NCBI RefSeq assembly: GCF_964642095.1
Contig: NZ_OZ209244.1
Location: forward strand, 2,418,001 to 2,482,000
Source of the DNA: Fretibacterium fastidiosum
GTDB lineage: Bacteria > Synergistota > Synergistia > Synergistales > Aminobacteriaceae
Direction of reading: 5' to 3'
DNA length: 64,000 nucleotides
Both the position numbers and the translations under genes were made by a program. The notes under the pieces were generated by a model that was given only the letters and a program-made list of their open reading frames with translations, made no database searches and was not told where the DNA came from. Shown piece after piece: positions 8,335-16,982 of the stretch (position 1 is the first letter of the stretch; every line of letters starts with the position of its first letter).

Positions 8335-9498
8335 ATGACAAAGCAGGATCGCATTTACCTCTCCCCGCCCCACATGAGCGGGGACGAGGCCGTCAGGGTG
8401 AGCGAGGCCTTCGCCTCCAACTGGATCGCCCCGCTGGGCCCTCACGTCAAGGCCTTCGAGAGGGAGGTCGCGGAGCGCGTCGGGGTGCGCGCCGCCCTGG
8501 CCACCTCGTCGGGGACGGCCGCCCTGCACCTGGCCGGCGCGCTCCTGGGCATCGGCCGTGGGGACCTCGTGCTGTGCGCCTCCTTCACCTTCGCGGCCTC
8601 CGTCGCCCCGGCCTTTCACGCCGGCGCGGAGCTCGCCTTCGTCGACTCGGAGCCCGGATCGTGGAACATGAGCCCCAACGCGCTGGAGCGGGCCCTGGCC
8701 GACTGCGCCCAAAGGGGAAAACTGCCGAAGGCCGTCATCCTGGTGGACCTCTACGGCCAGAGCTGCGACATGGACCCGCTGCTGGCGCTCTCCGCGCGCT
8801 ACGGCGTTCCCGTGATCGAGGACGCCGCCGAGGCGCTGGGGTCGGCGTACAAGGGACGGCCCAACGGCTCCTTCGGGGCCTTCGCGGCGCTCTCCTTCAA
8901 CGGGAACAAGATCATCACGACGTCCGGGGGTGGAATGCTGCTCTCCGACGACGAGGAGGCCATCGCCCGCGCGCGCTTTCTGGCGACGCAGGCGCGCGAC
9001 CCCGCGCCCTGGTACCAGCACTCCACGCTGGGCTGGAACTACCGTCTCAGCAACGTGCTGGCCGGCATCGGCCGCGGGCAGCTGGCGCACCTGGACGAAC
9101 GGATCGCGGCCAGGCGCCGGATATTCGATCGCTACGTCGAGGCGCTGGGCGACGTTCCGGGCCTCTCCTTCATGTCGGAGCCGTCCTGGAGCCGCAGCAA
9201 CCGCTGGCTCTCCACCGTCGTCCTGACGGACCGCGTCAAGGCCTCCCCGCTCTCCGTGCTGGAGCACCTCGAGTCTCTAAACATTGAGGGGCGGCCCCTC
9301 TGGAAGCCCATGCACCTTCAGCCCGTCTTCAAGGGGGCGGACTACTGGCCCTGCGAGACGAGACGGGACGTGTCGAAGGACCTGTTCGAGCGCGGCCTGT
9401 GCCTGCCCTCCGGCACGGCCATGACGGAGGAGCAGCAGGACCGCGTCATCGCCGCCGTCCGGGAGGCCGTCGGCGCGCCGAAGGTCGTCGCCGTCTAG
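8335..9498 (+). CDS. DegT/DnrJ/EryC1-family sugar aminotransferase (PglE-like)
   Basis: A PLP-dependent nucleotide-sugar aminotransferase of 387 residues. The family N-terminus (IYLSPPHMSGDEAVRVSEAF, then SNWIAPLGPHVKAFE) is present, as is the active-site lysine region LSFNGNKIITTSGGG. PglE-type members convert a UDP-4-keto-6-deoxy sugar to the 4-amino sugar for diNAc-bacillosamine-like residues. The ATG at 8335 is preceded by GGGAGG at a good distance; an upstream ATG at 8257 is not. It is the first gene of the glycan cluster and is followed after 4 nt by a sugar-phosphate transferase. A 4,6-dehydratase (PglF) is not in the window. Confidence 0.88.
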   Translation: MTKQDRIYLSPPHMSGDEAVRVSEAFASNWIAPLGPHVKAFEREVAERVGVRAALATSSGTAALHLAGALLGIGRGDLVLCASFTFAASVAPAFHAGAELAFVDSEPGSWNMSPNALERALADCAQRGKLPKAVILVDLYGQSCDMDPLLALSARYGVPVIEDAAEALGSAYKGRPNGSFGAFAALSFNGNKIITTSGGGMLLSDDEEAIARARFLATQARDPAPWYQHSTLGWNYRLSNVLAGIGRGQLAHLDERIAARRRIFDRYVEALGDVPGLSFMSEPSWSRSNRWLSTVVLTDRVKASPLSVLEHLESLNIEGRPLWKPMHLQPVFKGADYWPCETRRDVSKDLFERGLCLPSGTAMTEEQQDRVIAAVREAVGAPKVVAV

Positions 9499-9502
9499 CC
9501 CG

Positions 9503-10099
9503 ATGCTCAAACGCCTTCTGGACGTCGCCGGGGCCGCACTGGGGCTCGTCCTCCTCTCCCCCGTCATGCTGGCCGTCGCGGTCTGCGTGCGGCGGCGCAT
9601 GGGGTCCCCCGCCGTCTTCGTGCAGACGCGAGCCGGGCGCGGAGGCAGGCCCTTCGCCCTCTACAAGTTCCGCTCCATGACGGACGAGCGCGGCCCCGAC
9701 GGGAACCTCCTGCCGGACGCGGAGCGCCTGACACCCTTTGGGCGGTTTCTGCGCCGCACGAGCCTGGACGAGCTGCCTCAGCTCTGGAACGTCCTGCGGG
9801 GCGACATGAGCCTCGTCGGGCCCCGCCCGCTCCTGACGCAGTACGTGCCGCTCTACGACGCCCGGCAACGAAAGCGCCTCGACGTCAGGCCGGGCATCAC
9901 GGGCTGGGCGCAGGTCAACGGGCGCAACGCGCTCTCGTGGCCCGCGAAGTTCGAGTTGGACGTCTGGTACGTGGAGCACCGCTCGACGGGGCTGGACCTG
10001 AAGATCATCCTGCTCACCATAAAAAAGGTGCTGGCACGCGAGGGCATCGCCGCGTCGGGCGAGGCCACCATGCCGCCGTTCGAGGGAAATAGATCATGA
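9503..10099 (+). CDS. pglC: Monotopic phosphoglycosyl transferase (PglC-like)
   Basis: A 198-residue bacterial sugar transferase of the small PglC type. It has an N-terminal re-entrant hydrophobic helix (about 8-28), LYKFRSM, the catalytic Asp-Glu in TSLDELPQLWNVL, GDMSLVGPRPLL and the C-terminal PGITGWAQVNGRN motif. It should transfer a phospho-sugar from a UDP-sugar to undecaprenyl phosphate at the inner membrane face, starting glycan assembly. Its position right after a PglE-like aminotransferase suggests an amino-sugar substrate. It overlaps the next gene by 4 nt. Confidence 0.9.
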   Translation: MLKRLLDVAGAALGLVLLSPVMLAVAVCVRRRMGSPAVFVQTRAGRGGRPFALYKFRSMTDERGPDGNLLPDAERLTPFGRFLRRTSLDELPQLWNVLRGDMSLVGPRPLLTQYVPLYDARQRKRLDVRPGITGWAQVNGRNALSWPAKFELDVWYVEHRSTGLDLKIILLTIKKVLAREGIAASGEATMPPFEGNRS

Positions 10100-10536
10100 A
10101 AGTACACCACATTGGCTATGCCGTCAACGAACTGGAAAGCGCGGCGGAGAAATTTCACCGTTTGGGGTATTCCCCCTCCGGCACGCCCGTCGATGACGCC
10201 ATACGAGGGGTGCGAATTCAATTTTTTGAGGACAGGTGCGGAGTAAAGGTAGAATTGGTGGCACCGCTCAAAGAATCCTCCCCGGTCAGTGGCTGGCTGA
10301 AGAAGAATGGAAACTCCCCATACCACATCTGCTACGAGAGCCTGGACATCGAGCGGGACATCGCCGCCATGCAGGAACAGGGTTTCATGCTGCTGGAGCG
10401 TCCTGCCCCTGCGCCAGCGATGGGGCAAAGGCGCGTGGCATTTCTTTACAGTCGGCCGACAGGGCTCCTGGAGTTTGTCGAAAATGTTCATGGGCCCCTC
10501 GACAGCGGCCCTGAAAGGAACGGTTCTCTCTTATGA
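10096..10536 (+). CDS. VOC-family (glyoxalase/epimerase-like) protein
   Basis: 146 residues that open with MKVHHIGYAVNELESAAEKF, the first beta-alpha module of a vicinal oxygen chelate fold with a metal-binding His. A second module contains PYHICYES and the C-terminal metal-binding Glu region PTGLLEFVEN. The pattern resembles methylmalonyl-CoA epimerase, but the context is a glycan/acyl cluster, so the substrate may be an ACP- or CoA-bound acyl group. It overlaps both neighbours by 4 nt, which implies tight co-expression. Confidence 0.8.
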   Translation: MKVHHIGYAVNELESAAEKFHRLGYSPSGTPVDDAIRGVRIQFFEDRCGVKVELVAPLKESSPVSGWLKKNGNSPYHICYESLDIERDIAAMQEQGFMLLERPAPAPAMGQRRVAFLYSRPTGLLEFVENVHGPLDSGPERNGSLL

Positions 10537-11606
10537 AATTCTGTACTCTCTCAGGCGTTAAAATCGGCGGCGTCGCCGCCTGCGTGCCCAGGGACAGGGT
10601 GGACAACGGGACTGCGGGCGCGGAACTCTTTGGCTCCCGCCTCGCCGACACCATCAGGGTGACCGGCATCCGGGAGCGCCGCGTCGCGCCTCCGGGCGTT
10701 ACGTCCCTGGACCTCTCCGTCGCGGCGGGGAAGCGGCTCCTCGACGCTGCGGCCCTGGACCCTGCTACGGTGGGCGGCGTGATCTTCGTCACGCAGACGC
10801 CGGACCACGACATGCCCAACAACTCGTCGCGCGCGGCGCACCTCTTGGGCCTGCCGAAGGACTGCTCCGCGGTGGACACAAACTTCGGCTGTTCGGGGTA
10901 CGTCTACGGGCTGTGGCTGGCGGGGCTCATGGCGCGCTCCCTCGCCGCCCCGGTTCTCCTGCTGGACGGGGAGACGCAGTCGCGCTGCACCTCGCCCAGG
11001 GACCGCTCGACGGCCCTGATCTTCGGAGACGCAGGCTCCGCGACGCTCGTCCTGCCGGACGAAGGGGCCGCGCCCTGGCACTTCGGCTTCCTGACGGACG
11101 GCTCGAAACACGAGGTCCTCATCATCCCGGAGGGTCGTTCCCGACAGCCCTTCAACGAACGGTCCCTGGAATACCGGGAATGGCCGGACGGCAGCGTCCG
11201 GCGCCCCATCGACATCCGCATGGACGGCATGGCCGTGTTCGACTTCGTGGTGCGGAACGTCCCAGGATGCCTCAAGGCCCTGTTGTCCGGCGCGGGCTGC
11301 TCCGCCTCGGAGGTGGACCTTCTGCTCCTGCACCAGGCCAACCTATTCATGATTCAGCAGACGGCAAAGCTGCTCAACGTCCCGCTGGAGAGGATGCCTG
11401 TGAGCCTCGACCGTTACGGCAACTCAAGCTCCGCCACCATCCCCGTGACGGTATGCTCCGAGGCGGCGCAGCAGGTGGCGGGCCGGGCGAACCGCGCCCT
11501 GTTGGCCGGCTTCGGGGCCGGGCTCTCCATCGCAGCGGCCCTGATCGACCTGGGGCCCTGCGTCTGCCCGCCCCTCATCGAATACGACGAGGGCTCGATG
11601 GCATAA
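10533..11606 (+). CDS. Ketoacyl-ACP synthase III, first copy
   Basis: A FabH-like thiolase-fold enzyme of 357 residues with the intact triad Cys120 (NFGCSGYVYG), His267 (LLLHQANLF) and Asn297 (YGNSSSATIP). These enzymes start fatty or polyketide chains or transfer acyl groups. The surrounding ACP, second KASIII and sugar genes argue for a specialised acyl product rather than housekeeping lipid synthesis. The ATG overlaps the VOC stop (ATGA). At 357 residues it is longer than housekeeping FabH (about 320). Confidence 0.9.
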   Translation: MKFCTLSGVKIGGVAACVPRDRVDNGTAGAELFGSRLADTIRVTGIRERRVAPPGVTSLDLSVAAGKRLLDAAALDPATVGGVIFVTQTPDHDMPNNSSRAAHLLGLPKDCSAVDTNFGCSGYVYGLWLAGLMARSLAAPVLLLDGETQSRCTSPRDRSTALIFGDAGSATLVLPDEGAAPWHFGFLTDGSKHEVLIIPEGRSRQPFNERSLEYREWPDGSVRRPIDIRMDGMAVFDFVVRNVPGCLKALLSGAGCSASEVDLLLLHQANLFMIQQTAKLLNVPLERMPVSLDRYGNSSSATIPVTVCSEAAQQVAGRANRALLAGFGAGLSIAAALIDLGPCVCPPLIEYDEGSMA

Positions 11607-11643
11607 CCCCTTATATTATTTTTTAATGGAGGTTCTTTTAAGA

Positions 11644-11865
11644 ATGACGAACGAGGAAAAGCTGGCACTCCTGATCGAGACCATCGAGGCCGACCCAAAG
11701 GACGTGAAGCCCGACACCCTGCTGGAGACGCTGGACTGCTGGGACTCCCTCAGCAAGCTCTCCGTGCTGGCGATGTTCACCGCGCGCTTCAATCGCGACG
11801 TTGGCGTTGACGCCGTCCGGGGCTTCAAGACGGTGGACGATATCCTGAAGGAAATGCACGAGTAG
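11644..11865 (+). CDS. Acyl carrier protein-like, first copy
   Basis: A 73-residue acidic helical protein with the carrier motif CWDSLSKLSV; Ser35 is the predicted 4'-phosphopantetheine site. I chose the ATG at 11644 because GGAGG precedes it by 11 nt; an ATG six codons upstream would put the ribosome site inside the gene. It lies between two KASIII genes and ends directly at the start of the second one (TAG then ATG). It should carry the acyl intermediate used by them. Confidence 0.85.
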   Translation: MTNEEKLALLIETIEADPKDVKPDTLLETLDCWDSLSKLSVLAMFTARFNRDVGVDAVRGFKTVDDILKEMHE

Positions 11866-12894
11866 ATGAGCGCCCTTCAGGACACCCAGCCCGGAATCGA
11901 GGCCATTGAGTACTGGCTTCCGGACCAGGTCGTCACCAACGAGGACTTGGCGCGGGAATTTTACGACTGGGACCCGCAAAAGGCCTGGCGGGCGACCGGC
12001 ATTCGCGAGAGGCGCGTTGGGCCGGAACCCGCTTCGGACATGGCCGTACAGGCCGCAGAAAAGCTCTTCTCGCTTCACTCCGTGGACCGCAGCTCCATCG
12101 ACTTCCTCCTGCTGGTTACGCAAAGCCGGGACTATCCCATGCCGGCCACCGCCTGCATCGTGCAGGACAAGCTGGGCCTCCCGACGTCCTGCGGGGCCTT
12201 GGACCTCACGCTGGGCTGTTCGGGCTACGTCTACGGCCTTTTCATGGCCAAGGCGCTGTTGGCCTCGGGCAGCTGCCGCCGCGTCCTCCTGCTCACGGTG
12301 GAAAAGATATCGCACCTGCACCCCGCCGACAGGAGCACGCGCGTCCTCCTCGGCGAGGGGGCCTCCGCGACGCTGCTCTCCGCGTCGGACCCCATCGCCT
12401 CCATCGGAAACTTCGACCTCGGGACGGATGGCCGTGGGTACGCCAACCTCTTCGTCCCCGCCGGAGGCACCGCCCTTCCCCACTCCCCGGAGACGGCACG
12501 CTCCATTGCGGACCCGGCGGGAAACGTCCGCAGCCAGGACACGCTCTTTATGGACGGCATGGAGATCTTCAGCTTCTCCGTGCGGGAAGCGCCGAAGACC
12601 TTCAGGGCCGCCCTGGAGAAGAACGGAATGAGCAAGGAGGACGTCGCCCTGTTCGTCTTTCATCAGGCGAACCGAATGATCCTGGAGACGCTGCGGGCCA
12701 AACTGGACATCGACCCAAGTCGCTTCTGCATCGACCTCGAGCGCGTGGGCAACACCTCGTCCAGCTCCATCCCCATCGCCCTGCGGGACCGCATGGACGC
12801 GCTGAGGCCCGGAGACAACGTCCTGCTGTGCGGCTTCGGCATCGGATACTCCTGGGGGAGCACCGTATTGAAATGGAGGCGTTCTCATGACTGA
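11866..12894 (+). CDS. Ketoacyl-ACP synthase III, second copy
   Basis: 342 residues, clearly paralogous to the gene at 10533 (both contain GCSGYVYG), again with a full triad: Cys118, His266 (FVFHQANRM) and Asn296 (VGNTSSSSIP). Two intact KASIII enzymes around one ACP suggest two separate condensation or transfer steps, or a heterodimer. It starts directly after the ACP stop and overlaps the reductase gene by 8 nt. Confidence 0.9.
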   Translation: MSALQDTQPGIEAIEYWLPDQVVTNEDLAREFYDWDPQKAWRATGIRERRVGPEPASDMAVQAAEKLFSLHSVDRSSIDFLLLVTQSRDYPMPATACIVQDKLGLPTSCGALDLTLGCSGYVYGLFMAKALLASGSCRRVLLLTVEKISHLHPADRSTRVLLGEGASATLLSASDPIASIGNFDLGTDGRGYANLFVPAGGTALPHSPETARSIADPAGNVRSQDTLFMDGMEIFSFSVREAPKTFRAALEKNGMSKEDVALFVFHQANRMILETLRAKLDIDPSRFCIDLERVGNTSSSSIPIALRDRMDALRPGDNVLLCGFGIGYSWGSTVLKWRRSHD

Positions 12895-13648
12895 TCCCTT
12901 CGCTCTGGAGGGGCATCTCATCCTCGTGACCGGCGCGTCCTCCGGCATCGGGCGCTGCGTCGCGATACGGGCCGCCCAACGGGGGGCAAAGCTCATCCTG
13001 ACCGGCCGCGACGAGGCGCGGCTCGCTGAAACCGCCAGCCAGCTCGACGGCACGGGGCACCGGTGGGTCCCGCTCGACCTGAGCCGGAGGGAGGGCCTTG
13101 AGCCGGCCATCGCCGAGGCCCTCGGTGGCACGCCCCCTCTGTCGGGCTTTGTGCACAGCGCAGGCGTTGCGCCGACGGTCCTGCTCCGCGACCTGAGCGC
13201 CGAAGCCGCGGAGGAGCTGATGCGCGTCAACTGGCTGTCCTTCATGGCACTGGCCAGGGCGATCTGCCGGCGCGGGCGCTACGCTCCCGAAATGAGCGTC
13301 GTCGCCGTGGCCTCCATCTCCGCGACGGCAGGACAGACGGGGCTCAGCGCCTACTGCGCCACGAAGGGCGCCCTCATCGCCGCCGTCCGATCGCTGGCCG
13401 CGGAGTACGCCCCGCGGGGGATCCGCTTCAACTGCGTGTCCCCCGCCCCCGTAGACACCCCCATGCAGCACGCCACCCGCGAACGGCTGGGCGACGGGTG
13501 GTATCAAAAGGAGGTGCTGGACAGGGCGAAGCTCGGCACGCTGGCCCCCGAAGACGTGGCGGACCCCATCCTCTTCCTCCTGTCCGACGCCAGCCGCCGC
13601 ATCACGGGCGTCAACCTGACGATAGACGGCGGCTGGTCCTTCGCCTGA
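12887..13648 (+). CDS. Short-chain dehydrogenase/reductase (FabG-like)
   Basis: 253 residues of classical SDR type: nucleotide-binding TGASSGIG near residue 17, catalytic Tyr156 and Lys160 in SAYCATKG, a Ser in AVASISATAG, and the C-terminal NLTIDGGW. It most likely reduces a 3-oxoacyl-ACP made by the neighbouring KASIII enzymes, although sugar-specific SDRs look similar. It is the last gene before the metal-ATPase cassette interrupts the cluster. Confidence 0.88.
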   Translation: MTDPFALEGHLILVTGASSGIGRCVAIRAAQRGAKLILTGRDEARLAETASQLDGTGHRWVPLDLSRREGLEPAIAEALGGTPPLSGFVHSAGVAPTVLLRDLSAEAAEELMRVNWLSFMALARAICRRGRYAPEMSVVAVASISATAGQTGLSAYCATKGALIAAVRSLAAEYAPRGIRFNCVSPAPVDTPMQHATRERLGDGWYQKEVLDRAKLGTLAPEDVADPILFLLSDASRRITGVNLTIDGGWSFA

Positions 13649-13842
13649 CGCCGCGGGCCTCGCGTCCCGAACGGACCGGCCCTTCAAATCGGGGGCCGCG
13701 TGATAAAATAGAGCTGGGTCGAGGCCCGTGGCGCGACGCCGTTCCTGCGGTCCGCAGGACAGCCTCGACAGGGCCGTGCGCTGCCCTTGCCGCGTTTGGG
13801 GCGCGCTTTAGCGTTGATGTTTGTGAAAGGAGTGAGCGCAGG

Positions 13843-14058
13843 ATGAGCTTGAGTGAAAAGAGCTGGGCGTTTGTGGCGGGGCTCGCTGCCGGCATCGGAG
13901 CCGCCTGTTTTGTCAAGAGCAAAGCCGGCCGCGCTGCGGCCGTGGCCGTGGCCGTCAAGGGGATGAAGCTGAAGGAGCAGGTGGCCGGCTTCGCCGAACG
14001 CGCGAAGGAGAGCCTGGAGGACATCGCCGCCGAGGCCCGCCAGAAGGCGGACGAATAG
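13843..14058 (+). CDS. DUF6110-like small membrane-associated protein
   Basis: 71 residues: an N-terminal hydrophobic segment (WAFVAGLAAGIGAACFV, about 8-24), then a basic turn KSKAGRAA and an amphipathic helix rich in Lys and Glu. The layout fits the small DUF6110 proteins found next to metal P-type ATPases. The function is unknown. A GGAG-type site precedes the ATG. A strong terminator follows, so it is at least partly separate from the ATPase mRNA. Confidence 0.65.
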   Translation: MSLSEKSWAFVAGLAAGIGAACFVKSKAGRAAAVAVAVKGMKLKEQVAGFAERAKESLEDIAAEARQKADE

Positions 14059-14077
14059 GGAAGCCTCGGCGCAACCG

Positions 14078-14106
14078 GGCCGCCGGACGTCCGGCGGCCT
14101 TTTTTT
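14078..14106 (+). terminator. Rho-independent terminator after the DUF6110-like gene
   Basis: GGCCGCCGGAC pairs with GTCCGGCGGCC and is followed by seven T. It is a textbook intrinsic terminator between the small gene and the P-type ATPase. Confidence 0.85.
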
Positions 14107-14207
14107 CTGACCTCCGTCCAAAATCCATGGTGCCGCTTCCGAAAGGAGGCGGCACCGACAACGAGTCTGACGGCTTGACCGTCAGCCAGCCAAAGGAACG
14201 AAGCGTA

Positions 14208-16310
14208 ATGGAATACACCATCGAACACCAACTTCCGGGGCGCATACGGCTTCGATGTCCCCCAGGGTCCTTTTCACAATCCGAGGCCTACGCCATTGCG
14301 GCGATCCTCGAGACGCAGAGCGGCGTCCTCGAGGCCCGCGCCTCCCACAGGACGGGAAGCCTTTTGATCCGCTACAGCGAGGGGCACCGCGACGAGGTCC
14401 TCAAGGCCGTGGACCTCCTGGACCGCTCCTTTTACGGCCCAATCGACGGCGCCGCGCTGGCCCCCTCCCCCGGCGGGAGCATCGGAGAAAGCCTGGCCTC
14501 CGTGTTCGTCGGGCTTGCCGTCCGGGCCCTCATGCCGCGGATCATTCGTTCCGCGCTGACGATCTTTCGCGCGATGCCCCTCTTGAGAAAGGGCCTCCAC
14601 AGCCTCCTCGCCCGCGGACAGGTCAACGTCTCCGTGCTGGACGCCTCGGCGGTTGGCGTCTCTCTGATGCGCCGCGACTTTCGCACCGCCACCGTCATCA
14701 CGACGCTCCTGACCCTGGGGGACATGCTGGAGGAGTGGACGCACAGGAGGTCCCAGGAGAGCCTGGGCGACAGCCTGACGCTGAAGGTCGATCAGCTCTG
14801 GATCAGGCGCGACGGGTGCGAGGTCCAGATCCCCATGAAGGAGCTCGCCATCGGGGACTGCGTCGTCGTCCGAACGGGCAGCGTCATCCCGGTGGACGGC
14901 GTCGTCGTGGACGGGGACGCCATGGTCGATCAGTCGGCGATGACGGGCGAGTCCACCGCCATCCGGCGCACGCCCGGCCTCTCGGTCTACGCCGGAACGC
15001 TCGTCGAGGACGGGGAGCTCGTCGTTCGCGTCACGGCCTTTGACAGCGATACGCGCATCCACAGGATCGCGGCGATGATCGACGAGTCGGAGGGCCTGAA
15101 GGCGGAGGTCCAGAGCCGGGCGGAGAGGATGGCGGACGCCATCGTCCCCTGGAGCTTCCTCCTGGCGGGCGGCATCTACTTCCTGACGGGAAGCGCCGTG
15201 CGGGCCGTCTCGGCGCTGCTCGTGGACTACTCCTGCGCCATCAAGCTCGCGACGCCACTCGCGATCCTGGCGGCCATGCGCGAGGGCCTGAAGCGCGGCG
15301 TCTTGATCAAGGGCGGGCGATTCCTCGAGGCGATCGCCTCCGCCGAGACGTTCGTCTTCGACAAGACGGGGACCCTGACGGTCTCCACCCCCTCCGTGGC
15401 GGAGGTGGTCCCCTTCGAGGGATACGACCGCGACGAGGTCCTGCGGACCGCGGCCTGTCTGGAGGAACATTTCCCCCACTCCCTGGCGCGGGCCGTCGTG
15501 AGGCAGGCGGAACTTGAGGCGCTGTCGCACAAGGAGAAGCACTCCACCATAGAGTACATCGCGGCCCACGGCATCGTGTCCCACATCGGCACGGACAGGG
15601 TCCTGCTGGGGAGCGCGCACTTCGTGTTCGAGGACATGGGCATCGTCCCCTCGCCCGAACAGCAGGCGATCATCGAACGAAAGCGGGGGGAGCGCTCCAT
15701 GCTCTACCTGGCGATCGGGGACCGCCTGGCGGGCTTCCTCTGCATCGAGGACCCGCTGAGGCAGGACGCTGCCGAGACGATCCGGCGCCTTCACGACACG
15801 GGCGTCAAACGCGTCGTCATGCTCACCGGGGACAACCCCCACGTCGCGCGGGCCGTCGCCGGAAGGGTGGGGGTGGACGAGACGATGGCTCAGCTCCTGC
15901 CGGAGGACAAGACGAGGCTCGTCCAGCAGTGGAAGCAGGAGGGCGGCAGCGTCGTCATGGTGGGCGACGGCATCAACGACTCCCCCGCGCTGGCGGCCGC
16001 CGACGTCAGCATCGCCATGCGCAGCGGCGCGGACATCACCCAGGCGGTCGCGGACATCGTCCTGACGGACAACCGCCTGACGGCCATCGCGGACGCCCGG
16101 CTCCTGGGGGCAAAGGTCATGCAGAAGATTCGTCGCAACTACACCTTCATCGTCGGCGCCAACACGCTCCTCCTTGCGCTGGGGACGGGCGGCACCATCA
16201 CCCCCGGCACGGCCGCGCTGCTGCACAACCTGGTGACGCTGGGAGCCGGCGCCTTCAGCCTGACGCCGCTTCTGCCCTCCCCTTCGACCTCCATGGAGGC
16301 AGACGCATGA
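14208..16310 (+). CDS. Heavy-metal P1B-type ATPase with an SCA transport motif
   Basis: A 699-residue P-type ATPase. The N-terminal 80 residues form an HMA-like alpha/beta domain without a CxxC motif. Next come membrane helices, the actuator motif TGES (about 247), the phosphorylated Asp385 in DKTGTLT, the hinge GDGINDSPAL near 586, and terminal helices. The helix before the phosphorylation domain reads DYSCAIKLATP (S342-C343-A344) in place of the usual CPC or SPC, so the metal cannot be assigned. I chose the ATG at 14208 because AAAGGA precedes it. It overlaps the HMA2-like gene by 4 nt. Confidence 0.88.
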   Translation: MEYTIEHQLPGRIRLRCPPGSFSQSEAYAIAAILETQSGVLEARASHRTGSLLIRYSEGHRDEVLKAVDLLDRSFYGPIDGAALAPSPGGSIGESLASVFVGLAVRALMPRIIRSALTIFRAMPLLRKGLHSLLARGQVNVSVLDASAVGVSLMRRDFRTATVITTLLTLGDMLEEWTHRRSQESLGDSLTLKVDQLWIRRDGCEVQIPMKELAIGDCVVVRTGSVIPVDGVVVDGDAMVDQSAMTGESTAIRRTPGLSVYAGTLVEDGELVVRVTAFDSDTRIHRIAAMIDESEGLKAEVQSRAERMADAIVPWSFLLAGGIYFLTGSAVRAVSALLVDYSCAIKLATPLAILAAMREGLKRGVLIKGGRFLEAIASAETFVFDKTGTLTVSTPSVAEVVPFEGYDRDEVLRTAACLEEHFPHSLARAVVRQAELEALSHKEKHSTIEYIAAHGIVSHIGTDRVLLGSAHFVFEDMGIVPSPEQQAIIERKRGERSMLYLAIGDRLAGFLCIEDPLRQDAAETIRRLHDTGVKRVVMLTGDNPHVARAVAGRVGVDETMAQLLPEDKTRLVQQWKQEGGSVVMVGDGINDSPALAAADVSIAMRSGADITQAVADIVLTDNRLTAIADARLLGAKVMQKIRRNYTFIVGANTLLLALGTGGTITPGTAALLHNLVTLGAGAFSLTPLLPSPSTSMEADA

Positions 16311-16606
16311 TCGAGAGCTTCATCGAGGGGCGCGTTCGCCTGCGCTCCCCCCTGCTGCACGACGAGGAGCTGGCCCGCCGCCTGAGCGAGGGGCTGCTCG
16401 CCATCGGGGGGGTGCGCCGGGCTCAGGTCAACCGGCGCACGCAAGGCCTGCTCCTGGAGTACGACAAGGACCGGCTTCCCCTGGAGCGCCTCGCGCCCGC
16501 CCTGCCGATCTTCGACCGCATCAACGCCCTCGAGCGCCGTCCCGCGGACGAACGCCGCGCCGCCCTTGATGCGGCGCTGACGGACCTGCGCCACCTGCTG
16601 GGCTGA
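16307..16606 (+). CDS. HMA2-like small domain protein
   Basis: A 99-residue protein with a ferredoxin-like pattern (FIEGRVRLRSPLL, then VNRRTQGLLLEYD) similar to the N-terminal domain of the neighbouring ATPase. It has no CxxC metal site. Its ATG overlaps the ATPase stop (ATGA), so the two are translationally coupled. It could regulate or pair with the ATPase. A terminator follows within 25 nt. Confidence 0.7.
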   Translation: MIESFIEGRVRLRSPLLHDEELARRLSEGLLAIGGVRRAQVNRRTQGLLLEYDKDRLPLERLAPALPIFDRINALERRPADERRAALDAALTDLRHLLG

Positions 16607-16629
16607 CGCCTACCGACCGCTGCATCGCT

Positions 16630-16653
16630 GCGCCGCGCCAGCGGCGCTTTTTT
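16630..16653 (+). terminator. Rho-independent terminator closing the P-ATPase cassette
   Basis: GCGCCGC (16630-16636) pairs with GCGGCGC (16641-16647) across a 4-nt loop, followed by six T. It separates the ATPase cassette from the second half of the glycan cluster. Confidence 0.85.
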
Positions 16654-16709
16654 CATCTTCACCGCCTCCTCTCGCGCCCAACGCCCTGCACGGAAGGGGG
16701 AAAAGGGGG

Positions 16710-16715
16710 TAAAAT
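16710..16715 (+). promoter_or_regulatory. Candidate -10 box for the ACP-pglD-FkbH-GT operon
   Basis: TAAAAT lies 43 nt before the ACP start and after the terminator at 16630-16653, so a promoter is needed somewhere here. No convincing -35 is visible. The ribosome site AAGGGTGAT precedes the ATG at 16758. Confidence 0.3.
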
Positions 16716-16757
16716 GGTGTCGGTGCTTTTGAACGATCAATTTAAGGGTGATCTTAC

Positions 16758-16982
16758 ATGCAGGTCATTGCACAGACCATTTTACAGATAGCCTCCGACG
16801 TCCTGGGCGCTCCCCTGGCGGAGGAAACGGTCATGACGGACGTTCCGGAGTGGGACTCACTGAAGACGCTTCAGATCGTCATGGCCCTGGACGAGGCGGG
16901 CCTTTCCATCCCGCTGGAGAGGATCGCGGAGGTCAGGGGCGTCCCGGACCTGATCCGCTTCGCGCAGCAGTGCCATGCATGA
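16758..16982 (+). CDS. Acyl carrier protein-like, second copy
   Basis: 74 residues with the carrier motif PEWDSLKTLQIV; Ser34 is the predicted phosphopantetheine attachment site. It opens the second operon of the glycan cluster and overlaps the PglD-like gene by 8 nt. The FkbH-type enzyme two genes on uses an ACP as acceptor in known systems, so this is its likely partner. Confidence 0.85.
   Translation: MQVIAQTILQIASDVLGAPLAEETVMTDVPEWDSLKTLQIVMALDEAGLSIPLERIAEVRGVPDLIRFAQQCHA

Noticed and set aside
14274..16226. A 650-codon minus-strand frame opposite the P-type ATPase
   Set aside because: It is an antisense shadow of a gene with clear ATPase motifs.
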